A stretch of DNA of 64,000 bases from contig NZ_JAIVFS010000016.1 in assembly GCF_020829645.1 (NCBI RefSeq), positions 1 to 64,000 of the forward strand, read 5' to 3'. The translations under genes were made by a program, and so were the position numbers. How positions within the stretch are numbered: position 1 is the first letter of the stretch; each line of letters starts with the position of its first letter. The stretch comes from Nostoc mirabile CHAB5784 (GTDB lineage: Bacteria; Cyanobacteriota; Cyanobacteriia; Cyanobacteriales; Nostocaceae). Below are positions 18,787-28,043 of the stretch, in pieces. The notes under the pieces are model-generated. The model ran no database searches. It had not been told where the DNA came from and worked only from the letters and a program-made list of their open reading frames with translations.

Positions 18787-21700
18787 CTATCTTTGTAAGT
18801 CTATTTGTTGTGTTTGAGATTTAGCTAATATTTTATCAATTTGAGTATTAACATCCTCAAAAGTTTGCAATATCTGTGGAGTTAGTTTATTAGTCTGCAC
18901 TTGACCAGATTGTAAGTTTAAAATTACCTCTCCATTTTTCTGCGAAATAGTTAAATCTCTCTGCTGGGTATTGAAAGCCAAGTCATAAATCTTTCCTAGA
19001 ACTTGAATGCCATTTTCATCAGACTTACCCCAGACCATGCCAATTCTTTGAGCAATTTGAGTCAGCCGACTAATTCCTTCAAGCTCAAATGTATCTTTCT
19101 TCATTATTGTCAACGCTTCGGCTGATAATTGCTCACCAGCTTTAAACCCATTAGCCACTTCTACAATGCGTTTTTTGTAATTTTCCGACTTCCCTAACTT
19201 ATCGGCGGCATTATACCAATTTCTCAAGTCATCAATAGTAACTGTCGGGTATTTCTCTACACCTAAAGGTTCGGTTTTCACATTATTACTAATGTCTGGT
19301 GTAGAAGGAGTAGTGGAGAGTAATGGAGTTATAGATTGGTTAGGTGGGGATTGTGCTGTTTGTTCTGGTGGTTTCAAAAACTGCGGTCGTGTGGCAAGGG
19401 AGCTAACTTTTTGCTGATAGTCACTATCCGTTTCAATCACAGCCCCGAATTTCTTGGTCATGCTCGACAAAGTTTTGGCAGGGATGGAGCTATCAACCAA
19501 GTTAAATACCGCTAGACCTTTTTTAGTTTCCCTGATAACATCTTCTGTTGGTACTTGCTGACATTCAACTTTTTGAGCAGTTAACCATTTAGTCACAGTA
19601 TCAGCTTTCTGGTTGTCAACAGCCAAGCCCATGACTCCAAGTTTTTTGTTTGATTGGGTAGAAAATAAGAAAGTGGGACGCTCTTTAATATGATGTAGAA
19701 TTTTCGCACTACTATCAATCATTTCCTGTTGTTGGCGGTTAACCGATTGAGTCTCAAAAACTTGGAATTCTTTCGTCCATTTCTGGGGATATTCAACGGT
19801 CTTAGGGTCTATTTGAGCGCAAATAACAGAAAAATTACTTTCAATAATAGCGGGTGCTGGGGTAAGTTGTCCGGTTTTGAGTAGCCCAAGTTGTCTGAGC
19901 GCGTCTTTGTCTTTCTTGAAATGTAATACCCCCAAGGCTTCACCATTCAAAAACACAGCATCTCTAGTTTTAGAAGCTGAGGTTTCGATACTCAGTTTTC
20001 GGTAATCTTGATCATTGAATGTCTGACCAGAAAAATCATAGAAGTTAATTTTATTAATTTTGAGGAGATTTCCATTGGGAGACTCACCCAGGACAAAAGC
20101 TTGATCTCCTGTCTCAGAGATTGACGTGAGCTTTAATTTTAGGGGATTACCATTTTTGAGATAATTAATTTCTTTTAACTGTTGGGCAGAATCACTGTCT
20201 AACTCACCCAAAGTCAAAGCATCAATTTTGATTTTTACTGTTTTATCAGGAATCGGCACAGTGCCAAATTCTAAGTTTACGGGTTCGGCGTTAAAAACAA
20301 GTCCTGCATAAGAGAAGTTCTTGAGTTCACGGATAGTAATTTCAACCGGCTCGTTTCCTGGTAGTCCAATAGTTGCTTTGGCGGTGGCAGGTTCTACCCC
20401 AACCATACAAGAGAGCGCTTTCGTTCCAATGGGAAGCTGTGCAGTTCTGGTTTCGAACATGGCGAATTCCTTATATTCGCCATCACTATCCTGGACAAAC
20501 ATTAGTCTGGAAACGTGGCGTTCATGCCCCGGTGGGTGGTGACTAGCTCTGATTTCTATCGGGTGCTTTTCGTCTGGGTTCCACTTTCTACCCAAAAATT
20601 GATTTGCCTCATTATTTAGTGTGACTAACTTCGGTTCGGTAAATTGCAGTTGCTCCAGGCGAGAGATAATTTCATTGGGGAAAGCAGCAAAGGCGAAGTT
20701 AGATACTTTTTTAGCGATCGCCTGGGGGTTTGCGTTTTCTTTTCTTGCAACTTCAAGTTCATCCTGGCGAGATGCACAGATGTTCCAAGCGGCGGCGGAT
20801 AGAGCAAGTTTTTCTGACTCTGGGATAGAAGCGTAAAATGCGAGAGCCGCCTCTTGTGCCTTGTCGAAAAGTAATTTAGTTTGGCTTCTAGTAAGTTCTG
20901 GTTTTAGTTCTAGGAGTTTAGCTCCCTGCATGGTCATCCCTGCCTTGAGGTTGTGGTCAGTCACAGATTGTTGGCTAACTGTCCCCAGGTTGCGGTAGGC
21001 GGGTTTTCCATTTTCCCCAATCTCACCATCTATCTGTGCAACCGCTAATAATTTATGGGGGCGTTCACTGTTTGTGAATTTAATCTCATCTAGGCGAATA
21101 TTAAGTGTCTGGGCTTTCCAGATTAGGGGATGCCCGTAGCGGGTGAGGTTGGTAATTTCGAGTTGCGTTCCTGAATCCGTTTGAACAATTGCGCTAGGGC
21201 CAGACTCTGTTTCTCGCCGCCTTGAGGCACGAACCGCAGCGTTGAATTTCAGATCAAACTCGTATTTAGCAGCGATCGCTGCGAATTTTTGCTGTGGTGT
21301 AAATTCTACTCCTTTGAATAAGTCTTTAAACTGGACTATGGGACGCGATTCTAACTGTGATTCTTGGAAATATTTATTGGTTTGGCTAATCAATAATTCT
21401 ACTGGTGAGTAGCCCTTTGGTGTTATCTCCGTGCTTAAATAAACTGACGAAGATTTCTTATCTTTAATATAATTAACATCACGATACAAATAGCGGCTGT
21501 TTTCCCGGATTTTATCCATTTCAGGTTTTTTAGCACTTTTGAATAAATCAACTGCTATTTGGTTTTGATAACACCCCTCACCAATCATTTCTCGGTACAT
21601 CAGGCGGTTAACATCCATCGCCTGCTGAATAATCTCCGGCGTTCTGTTAGGATTCTCTGCTAGAGCTACAACAGATTGCATGAAAGGTTTGTACTCTGGT

Positions 21701-23598
21701 CTAATTGGTTTGGGCTTCTCGCCATATTCCTGTTCAAATAAACTTTGATAATGGCTAGATACTTGCTCTAAATATTCTGATTTTTGTTCTAAAGTCCCAT
21801 AAGTGTTTAGTACCTCAATTTCTGATTCTAATGCTTCCAGTGCCGTCACTTGATTGTTGATTATGCCCACGCTGATGCTATCGCTCATGTGGATAGCAAT
21901 TTTTTCAAATGGGGGCTGGCTTCCATCGGTGGGATCATAAAATGATTGTTTTTTGAGCTTAACCGTGGGCGAATAGGCGTTTTGAGGAAAATTTCTTCGC
22001 TCTGCCTCTGCTGTTAAATTGGGATATAAGCTAGCTCTTGCTACACCAATGCAGTCACCATCGTAGTCTCGTGCTTGGCGTTCTGATTCGGTTTCTGCTG
22101 GGTCGATAAAATCAACATCAACCCCTCGTGCTTCTAACTCTGTAATTCTTTGCTGTATGCGCTTGTGGTCTTCGTCATTGACTACAATTATGCCTTCTAA
22201 TGGTTCACCATCTGGAGCAAGACGGTCTAAAACGTGTTTATTGGTAGAGACACACAAACCATTAGAGTTGAGGAAAGGAGAGCGAAAGTTTAATACTTTT
22301 TCCTTTTCATCCATCCAAGAGACACAGATTTCACCATTTTTCAGTTCTTTAGATGGGATAATCATTCCTCGGTCAAAAGTTAAGGTTCTCCCAAGCGCTA
22401 TATCTCTCCACTCACTTTGGACAAATTTACTCAGCTCTTGTTTGACTTTTTCAGTTTCCAAAAGCTGATTATGTCCCCCAACCAAATCAGCCTTTATGAG
22501 TTTATACATTAAAAAATCATCTTTTGGGGATTCATTATTTTCATCGCTTGTCTCATATTCTCCATCAGCATCATTCGATGTTACTAGTTCTAATTGTTTA
22601 GCTAATGAGCCATTATTAGCAGATGCAAAAGTAATTTGTTTTTCTAAAGATGCTTTCTGTGACTCGGTGAAAGCCTTACGCTTTTCGTATTTCTCACAGT
22701 AAAGTTGTGCAACAATCCTTGGGTCATCCTGATTTTCGGCTAGCTTTTGAGCCTGTGCCTCTAGCTCCTCAGCGAAATCTTTGATCCCTTGGGGAAATGA
22801 TGCCAGCAGTTGTGATATGGCAGTATGACCTCGCTGTGACTGCGATTTTTCACCTAACCAAATTTTTTGTTGATATAGCCCTGGTTTAATTTGGGGTTTA
22901 CTAGCACCATTGGGGTTATCTTTGTCTGTACCTTTAAAACTAGATATGGGAATGATTAAGTCGATTTTTGGTGTATTTTCTTGCCAAGACAACTCTTCTA
23001 GTTTAAATGGTCGTAGAGTTCCTTTACCAAAACGGTATTTAGTATCTTGTCCATCGCCTTCTCTCCAACCAAAGCGATGCTGAATTACTCGATAACTTTT
23101 ATCTTTATGTTCTTTTATTTTAGTTAATTTAACATAAGCTTCATTTGAAATCTGTCCATAACAGTCTCCCACTAATTTAAAAGCATCTTGGTCTTTAATA
23201 AATCCTCCATTTTCTCCCGTACTATCATCTATAACTAAAATATTTAATCGTTCATTAATTGAATTTTTACAAGCACCTAAAAAAATTGAACCGTAAGCAC
23301 CTCTATCTTTTCTATCGGGGCATAATTTATCAATTACTTCTAAGCATTCTGGAGAACCATACAGGAGCCTGGTTTTAGAAGATAATAAAATAATATGTCC
23401 CTCTGGGTGATTTTGTAAATCTTCTGGCTTACTATATTCATCAATATGTCCGAAAGAAAACTCTTGACCAGGAAAGTATGATTCTAATAAAGTATTGTCT
23501 ATTTTCTCAGTTAAAATTGAATTAGGATTATTTTTGTCTCCGTCATTATGAATCCATTGATTCAACCTGGTATCAAAGTGTTTGAATTCTAGAGTCAT
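18787..23598 (-). CDS. Giant protein with a two-barrel (RdRP/QDE-1-like) RNA polymerase core
   Basis: I use the ATG at 23598 (1603 aa); an in-frame TTG at 23646 would add 16 residues but overlaps the divergent gene. Motifs follow the order of cellular RNA-dependent RNA polymerases and RNAP beta/beta-prime barrels: GDCYGQIS (144-151; compare DGIGKIS), RFGKGTLRP (189-197; compare RYGGxKG with its lysine, K192), LGRTLTFDRGMIIPS (402-416; compare beta-prime GxRVDYSGRSVI), FRSPFLNSNGL (438-448; compare NRAPTLHRLGI), the catalytic DYDGD with D511, D513 and D515, DSISVGIINNQ (573-583) and QIAVDLFKSAKKP (680-692; compare AVDFxKTGxP). The remaining 900 residues are beta-rich with a Pro/Ser/Thr linker near 1360-1400 and a helical tail, none recognised. 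Known function of the fold is nucleotide polymerisation; template and role here are unknown. Confidence 0.72.
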   Translation of the reverse strand: MTLEFKHFDTRLNQWIHNDGDKNNPNSILTEKIDNTLLESYFPGQEFSFGHIDEYSKPEDLQNHPEGHIILLSSKTRLLYGSPECLEVIDKLCPDRKDRGAYGSIFLGACKNSINERLNILVIDDSTGENGGFIKDQDAFKLVGDCYGQISNEAYVKLTKIKEHKDKSYRVIQHRFGWREGDGQDTKYRFGKGTLRPFKLEELSWQENTPKIDLIIPISSFKGTDKDNPNGASKPQIKPGLYQQKIWLGEKSQSQRGHTAISQLLASFPQGIKDFAEELEAQAQKLAENQDDPRIVAQLYCEKYEKRKAFTESQKASLEKQITFASANNGSLAKQLELVTSNDADGEYETSDENNESPKDDFLMYKLIKADLVGGHNQLLETEKVKQELSKFVQSEWRDIALGRTLTFDRGMIIPSKELKNGEICVSWMDEKEKVLNFRSPFLNSNGLCVSTNKHVLDRLAPDGEPLEGIIVVNDEDHKRIQQRITELEARGVDVDFIDPAETESERQARDYDGDCIGVARASLYPNLTAEAERRNFPQNAYSPTVKLKKQSFYDPTDGSQPPFEKIAIHMSDSISVGIINNQVTALEALESEIEVLNTYGTLEQKSEYLEQVSSHYQSLFEQEYGEKPKPIRPEYKPFMQSVVALAENPNRTPEIIQQAMDVNRLMYREMIGEGCYQNQIAVDLFKSAKKPEMDKIRENSRYLYRDVNYIKDKKSSSVYLSTEITPKGYSPVELLISQTNKYFQESQLESRPIVQFKDLFKGVEFTPQQKFAAIAAKYEFDLKFNAAVRASRRRETESGPSAIVQTDSGTQLEITNLTRYGHPLIWKAQTLNIRLDEIKFTNSERPHKLLAVAQIDGEIGENGKPAYRNLGTVSQQSVTDHNLKAGMTMQGAKLLELKPELTRSQTKLLFDKAQEAALAFYASIPESEKLALSAAAWNICASRQDELEVARKENANPQAIAKKVSNFAFAAFPNEIISRLEQLQFTEPKLVTLNNEANQFLGRKWNPDEKHPIEIRASHHPPGHERHVSRLMFVQDSDGEYKEFAMFETRTAQLPIGTKALSCMVGVEPATAKATIGLPGNEPVEITIRELKNFSYAGLVFNAEPVNLEFGTVPIPDKTVKIKIDALTLGELDSDSAQQLKEINYLKNGNPLKLKLTSISETGDQAFVLGESPNGNLLKINKINFYDFSGQTFNDQDYRKLSIETSASKTRDAVFLNGEALGVLHFKKDKDALRQLGLLKTGQLTPAPAIIESNFSVICAQIDPKTVEYPQKWTKEFQVFETQSVNRQQQEMIDSSAKILHHIKERPTFLFSTQSNKKLGVMGLAVDNQKADTVTKWLTAQKVECQQVPTEDVIRETKKGLAVFNLVDSSIPAKTLSSMTKKFGAVIETDSDYQQKVSSLATRPQFLKPPEQTAQSPPNQSITPLLSTTPSTPDISNNVKTEPLGVEKYPTVTIDDLRNWYNAADKLGKSENYKKRIVEVANGFKAGEQLSAEALTIMKKDTFELEGISRLTQIAQRIGMVWGKSDENGIQVLGKIYDLAFNTQQRDLTISQKNGEVILNLQSGQVQTNKLTPQILQTFEDVNTQIDKILAKSQTQQIDLQR

Positions 23599-23639
23599 AC
23601 ATCTATTTAAATTTGGAAAATTTCTTGGGGGGGGTAAAT

Positions 23640-24170
23640 ATGTCAAGATTAAAACGTTGGTTAAACATGAACCAAGAAAAAGTCAGTGAAGATGGTTCTT
23701 TAAAACCAGAGTATCTTCAGAAATTAATTGCTGATAATATGCGTCCTGAAATGATCAATAAACACGCTCAAATTTTGAAGGATAGGTATCTTGAGTTAAA
23801 ACATCTAGACGAAACCGACCCAGAATCTTGGATTCTCTACACGGCATACGACTTCTTCACCCCAATAGAGAAAACACAGTTCAACCCTGACGGTTCTCTT
23901 AGGAAGGAATACTTTGAATCTGAGTTTAAAAAGGGTACAAGCCTTGGGTGGCTAGAAGAAATGGAACGTCGCAAGAAAATCGAGGTTGATAATTACAATA
24001 AAGTGTCTGCCGATCACATAGAACAAGGCATCAACTTTGGTGCATGGTTGATGAGAGGAAGGATTGGAAACAGCAGAACATACGGACAACGTCGGCAGCA
24101 GATGGAGCAAGACCTGCGTAACTTTGAGGATGTTGACAGTTTGCCTTTCGACAAGGACACAGCATATTAG
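23640..24170 (+). CDS. Hypothetical protein divergent from the polymerase-like gene, 176 aa
   Basis: I choose the ATG at 23640, 5 bases after a GGGGGGGG ribosome-binding-like run, over the upstream ATG at 23613. The protein is highly charged and helical (LNMNQEKVSEDGSLKPEYLQ to MEQDLRNFEDVDSLPFDKD) with no membrane segment and no recognised domain. Its start lies only 41 bases from that of the polymerase-like gene, so the two share one tiny control region and could be functionally linked. A terminator hairpin follows its stop but is now split by the group II intron. Confidence 0.55.
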   Translation: MSRLKRWLNMNQEKVSEDGSLKPEYLQKLIADNMRPEMINKHAQILKDRYLELKHLDETDPESWILYTAYDFFTPIEKTQFNPDGSLRKEYFESEFKKGTSLGWLEEMERRKKIEVDNYNKVSADHIEQGINFGAWLMRGRIGNSRTYGQRRQQMEQDLRNFEDVDSLPFDKDTAY

Positions 24171-24210
24171 GCTCACCGAAGCAGAGCGAGTGATAATATA
24201 AGCTGAAAGC

Positions 24211-26947
24211 ATTGGTAGGGTCGAGGTGTGCATTACTGCATCACCCCTCCCATTCGGAACCGTGCGTGCAACTTTCACTGCACACGGCTACTCAGTGTGT
24301 TATCCATTTGTCAAATCGGACTCCCTGACCTTTTGACCTATGAAAAATGGAATGTCGTTAATCCACTCCCAATCAAATTTATTCCAAAATTGAGAAAGTT
24401 TCTCTCGGAATTTGGAGCGGTCTTTCTTCCGTATTTCTTTTAGGTCAAGTGCGGTCTTTTCGTCGTGACAATGCCGATGTAATAATTGCAGATTTTTATA
24501 CTCATCCTTGCCTCTTAATGCTCTGGGGATTTTGTGATCTACTTCTAAAACATCCCATTCTTGGAAGCTTAACCCGCACCAAGGACACTTACCCTTTTGA
24601 AGTTTTAGCAACTTAGCCTTACGATTAGGCATTTGGGGGTGTATCCCTAGTCTTTTACTCCAGTAAACTGTGTCGCCATCGTAGGGGCTTTTATCGCCTT
24701 TAACTTTTACATAGTCAGTGCTACTGCAAGAAAACTCACTATGATTAAGTAACCGGAAGGGGTTCGCTGTCCCTTGCCTGGTTGCGAATACCCAGTTATT
24801 ACCGCCAATGGAAGTCCAATATTTGATGTGTCCATCATTAATGTTTCCACAGCGACGTTTTGCCCATCGTCGAAGTTTCAGGTAGGTGAGGTTATCTTGT
24901 TTTGCAAATTCTCCGATTGTTTTGGCATCGGAATGTGAGTAAAAGGAAGTCCATCCCCTTATAACAGGGGTAAGGTCTTTTATGAGAGCCGCTTGTGGCG
25001 ATGACCTATGTTTTGTGATAATTCTTCCGATTTCCTCAGCGTGAACCTTACTCGCCTTCGCGGATGGGATGATAAGGGTGTTAAAGCCTAATAATTCTCC
25101 GTAGCGATTTTTACTGCTTCGGTATTTCCCGGCAGGGTATTGTTGGATGTGATGACCTAAGAAATCAAATCCTGCCACACCATCCTCACTTAATTCTTGT
25201 TTAAATGTGTGGGTTAGCCGAGTTTTTTCAGGCTTTAATTCAAGTCCAATGCCCGATAGCCATTCCGAGGTAATTTCTCGGCATCTTTGGACAACGGCTT
25301 TATTCTCATGGAGAATCACAAAATCATCTGCGTAACGGATGATGTTAGGAGTTTTAAATTCAACCCCTTTTTGGTGAAACCAGGTTTTCCTCCCCGTGTG
25401 GGACATTTCTGGAAATTCCTGTTTTATCCGTTGTTCTAAGCCGTGGAGGGCTATGTTTGCCAAGAGTGGTGAAATAACACCGCCTTGCGGCGTACCCTCA
25501 GATGTGGCAGTAAATGCTCCTTTGTCTATTACCCCGGATTTTAACCAAGCTTTAATTTGTTGCCTGACCTTACCCTTGATGTTCAACTTTTGGAGCAGTG
25601 CTTCATGGTTGATGCGGTCAAAACATTTGGCTATATCCGCGTCTAGCACGTATTTTGCCTTGCCTTGAATACAGATTTTAATCTGTCTTATCGCATCGTG
25701 GCATGACCTTCCCGGTCTAAAACCATAGGAATTTGGCTCGAACACCGCCTCCCATTCTGGCTCAAGTGCAGCTTTTAATACAGCTTGTAGTGCGCGGTCA
25801 TACATTGTGGGTATTCCTAATGGGCGTTTTTCTTCTATTCCTGGTTTTGGAATCCATACTCTACGGGTAGGTTTGGATTTGCCAGTAAGTTTTAATTGCC
25901 CTGCCAGTTCAAGACGTGCTTTTTGGAGCAGTGATTTAATACCGTCCACACCTGCCGTCTTTTTACCTTGGTTATCTTGTGTAACCCGTCGTACCGCTAA
26001 CACCCTATTAGACCAAGACCTCATCAGCATCTTTTGGAGTTTACGGCATTGCTTGACATCACCTCGGCGGGAAGCAGCATAGATGCGTTTTTGCAACTTG
26101 AAAACATATCTTTCGGCTCGTCGCCATTTGATTGTTTTCCATCCCTCGGTATTCATTACTAAATCCGAATTAGGCTTATTCATAGCTAATGTTACCTCTA
26201 GCTTTCCCACACTGCGGCTCACGTCAGCTTATCCTGGAAGTTACGCCATCCCTTTTAAGGCATTACCCGTTAATTCGGGTTAGGCATTTGCTTCTTGAGT
26301 CATCCTGCGCCTTCATGCCTTATGGCTGATGCCTACCTGTTACCAATTTCAGGAGAACATGAAGGGTTGTTTCGTTCCCAATATCCATCATTGAGCCTTT
26401 AGGGTGTGTCTATCCATCGAGGTTATGAGTGGTGCGCTATCACGGTCGGATAATCCTGATAGTCTCTACCTTTGTCGGTTATTTCCAACCCAAGAGGTGT
26501 GGTATTTAACCACTAGCTTATTACCCTTGGCAGCGCTTAACGGTGGTTCAAACGACACTTTGCCTGTTCTACCCATAGACTCTTGCTTGCAGTAGACGCT
26601 TTCAGCTATTACCGCCTATTCCTGCTTTCACCCCCGCTTTACACCTTTGATAATCAGTCTTGGATGTAGGGGCTACCAATACAAATTGGTAGTTTGTGTG
26701 CTTTTAATCCCGCACCGGGATAGTAGGACTTGGTGTATTTTGATTGGGTTATAATTCAAGTTGGTAACTTCAATCTTTCCCTTTTTTCTTCTAGCTTTCT
26801 TAGCTGCTGGCTCGGCTAGATTTCCTCACCTATATGGATATTGAGTTGTCATTGGTTGAGGATTAAAGTGCGAACTCTACCCTGGAATGGGTTACTCAAC
26901 CAAAGCCAGCCGTCCTCCTTTTCAGGTTTTGACTGAACGAATCGCAC
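24211..26947 (-). mobile_element. Group II intron with encoded reverse transcriptase
   Basis: Reading the minus strand, the 5' end is GTGCG at 26947-26943, followed by conserved domain I text. Domain V is the hairpin at about 24293-24256, with the two arms CCGTGTGCAGTG and GCACGCACGG around a GAAA loop region, and domain VI with a bulged-A-type stem follows at about 24250-24216; the 3' end AAT is placed at 24211. Total 2737 bases, with the protein in domain IV. The flanking bases rebuild a terminator hairpin, giving an independent check on both ends. Confidence 0.8.
24300..26222 (-). CDS. ltrA: Group II intron reverse transcriptase/maturase with HNH endonuclease
   Basis: The 640-residue intron protein has the RT palm with YADD at about 297-300 (IIRYADDFVILHE), earlier RT motifs (VWIPKPG, RPLGIPTMYDRALQ, YGFRPGRSCHDAI, TPQGGVISPLLANI), domain X/maturase helices (about 380-470) and a C-terminal zinc-type HNH endonuclease (CPWCGLSFQEWDVLEVDH, later LLHRHCHDEKT). 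All key residues are present, so the intron looks active. Length and domain order match full mobile introns of the bacterial type. An internal ATG 13 codons in is an alternative start. Confidence 0.92.
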   Translation of the reverse strand: MSRSVGKLEVTLAMNKPNSDLVMNTEGWKTIKWRRAERYVFKLQKRIYAASRRGDVKQCRKLQKMLMRSWSNRVLAVRRVTQDNQGKKTAGVDGIKSLLQKARLELAGQLKLTGKSKPTRRVWIPKPGIEEKRPLGIPTMYDRALQAVLKAALEPEWEAVFEPNSYGFRPGRSCHDAIRQIKICIQGKAKYVLDADIAKCFDRINHEALLQKLNIKGKVRQQIKAWLKSGVIDKGAFTATSEGTPQGGVISPLLANIALHGLEQRIKQEFPEMSHTGRKTWFHQKGVEFKTPNIIRYADDFVILHENKAVVQRCREITSEWLSGIGLELKPEKTRLTHTFKQELSEDGVAGFDFLGHHIQQYPAGKYRSSKNRYGELLGFNTLIIPSAKASKVHAEEIGRIITKHRSSPQAALIKDLTPVIRGWTSFYSHSDAKTIGEFAKQDNLTYLKLRRWAKRRCGNINDGHIKYWTSIGGNNWVFATRQGTANPFRLLNHSEFSCSSTDYVKVKGDKSPYDGDTVYWSKRLGIHPQMPNRKAKLLKLQKGKCPWCGLSFQEWDVLEVDHKIPRALRGKDEYKNLQLLHRHCHDEKTALDLKEIRKKDRSKFREKLSQFWNKFDWEWINDIPFFIGQKVRESDLTNG

Positions 26948-27003
26948 ATCAAACAGCGCTTTCAGCTTTTTAGTGGCATCCTTTTACATCCGCAATTGCT
27001 CCC

Positions 27004-27021
27004 CTTGTACTGAGCGTAGCC
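27004..27021. repeat. 18-base dispersed repeat
   Basis: CTTGTACTGAGCGTAGCC here recurs exactly at 57845-57862, and both are followed by AATTGCG/GCGAATTG-type sequence. It is a short interspersed repeat of the Nostoc kind. Confidence 0.6.
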
Positions 27022-27058
27022 GAAGTATTGCGACTGGGCAAAAAAGCGAATTGTTTGG

Positions 27059-27433
27059 TTAATTGGCTTGCTGTTCTATAGCTGGAGGGATTACCCGAGA
27101 CGATCGCACAACTGACTTGTTGGAAGCGGCAGCAAGGAACGCAAACATCCCTAAAATAGCAAAAGACGTAATAATCACTTGCTGTAGGGAGGTAAATACT
27201 GACCTTTCTTTTTCCTTTTGGACAGTAATGCGATTGAGCTTTTGCTGAAATGCCGACAAATATAGATAATTCAAAACTTGTTCACACAAGGCAGGGTCTT
27301 CACCTATTTGTACTTTTTGGCACAGGAGAATTTCTAGATGCTCTTGGCGGCGATCGCTTGTAGATAAATCTTTTTCATCCCACAGTTTTACTTGGATTGT
27401 ATTGGTGGGTTTATCAATACCTAATAAAGTCAT
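27059..27433 (-). CDS. Hypothetical single-pass membrane protein, 124 aa
   Basis: The N-terminal 80 residues are polar (IQVKLWDEKDLSTSDRRQEH, then a Leu/Tyr-rich helix), and one membrane segment follows at about 84-103 (QVIITSFAILGMFAFLAAAS). The tail is short and basic. Type II or tail-anchored topology is likely. I recognise no family. It lies downstream of the 27633 gene, with hairpin copy 1 in between. Confidence 0.5.
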   Translation of the reverse strand: MTLLGIDKPTNTIQVKLWDEKDLSTSDRRQEHLEILLCQKVQIGEDPALCEQVLNYLYLSAFQQKLNRITVQKEKERSVFTSLQQVIITSFAILGMFAFLAAASNKSVVRSSRVIPPAIEQQAN

Positions 27434-27570
27434 AAATATGGCCTCATTTAATTGTTGGGTTAGTTGAGGGAACAGGTGTAATCGATTACGTCAATTACAC
27501 CCTACTGTGCTTTTTGAAAAATGGAACTCATATCTAACTTAAGAAGTTTAAATATGCTTTCAAAAAAGAA

Positions 27571-27613
27571 CTAGCAACTTGAGTACTGAAAAAATCAAAA
27601 CTCAGGTTGCTAG
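27571..27613. repeat. Dispersed hairpin family, copy 1
   Basis: Stem CTAGCAACTTGAGT / ACTCAGGTTGCTAG (one G-T pair) with the conserved loop entry ACTGAAAAAATC. Related hairpins stand at 33589-33627, 35907-35945 and 57552-57590, always between genes. Confidence 0.65.
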
Positions 27614-27632
27614 TAAAGTTTGAGAATGTATG

Positions 27633-28043
27633 CTATATTTCCCAGTCAAAATCTTCAGTTGGAGATGGAGATAAAACCTGTGCCTTGGGTGGTGGCTGGG
27701 GTGTATCCGGCTGCAATGGGTTCGTCCCATCCTGAAATAATTCTTGTGCCAGAGTCCGCCCATCGCCGTCAATGTCACTACTCAAGAAATACTCCAAAAC
27801 CTGCGGTGTAGCACCATCAATTGCTGCTTGTGCTAGTAGAGATTTGATGAATTGGGGAGATGCTTCACTATCAGCTAGTACCTTCAAGGTTTGCTCGGCA
27901 TCTTGGATGGTCATTTTGGAGATATCTTTAACTCCAGCTTCTTCCCAGACATCGCCAAAATACTGACGATATTGCTGATTGAAGTCTTGCTCTTGGGCAA
28001 AGCGGGCTAATTCTTGTACTTGTAATTGTGTCGTCTTTGACAT
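27633..28043 (-). CDS. Hypothetical protein with an EF-hand-like loop, 136 aa
   Basis: I choose the ATG at 28043 (MSKTTQLQVQELARF); the frame upstream of it reads repeat sequence. The protein is mostly helical and acidic, with SDIDGDGRTLAQELF near residue 100, an EF-hand/dockerin-type calcium loop (DxDxDG plus E at the end), and a Pro-rich tail. Calcium binding is an inference from one loop only. Confidence 0.5.
   Translation of the reverse strand: MSKTTQLQVQELARFAQEQDFNQQYRQYFGDVWEEAGVKDISKMTIQDAEQTLKVLADSEASPQFIKSLLAQAAIDGATPQVLEYFLSSDIDGDGRTLAQELFQDGTNPLQPDTPQPPPKAQVLSPSPTEDFDWEI

Larger units (their letters stand above)
24200..26972 (+). terminator. Intrinsic terminator split by the group II intron
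   Basis: The left stem AAGCTGAAAGC is at 24200-24210 and the right stem GCTTTCAGCTT at 26958-26968, running into TTTT. If the intron (24211-26947) is removed they form a perfect 11-base stem with a 10-base loop and a T-run, in the right place and orientation to terminate the 23640-24170 gene. The intron lies on the opposite strand. Confidence 0.7.
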
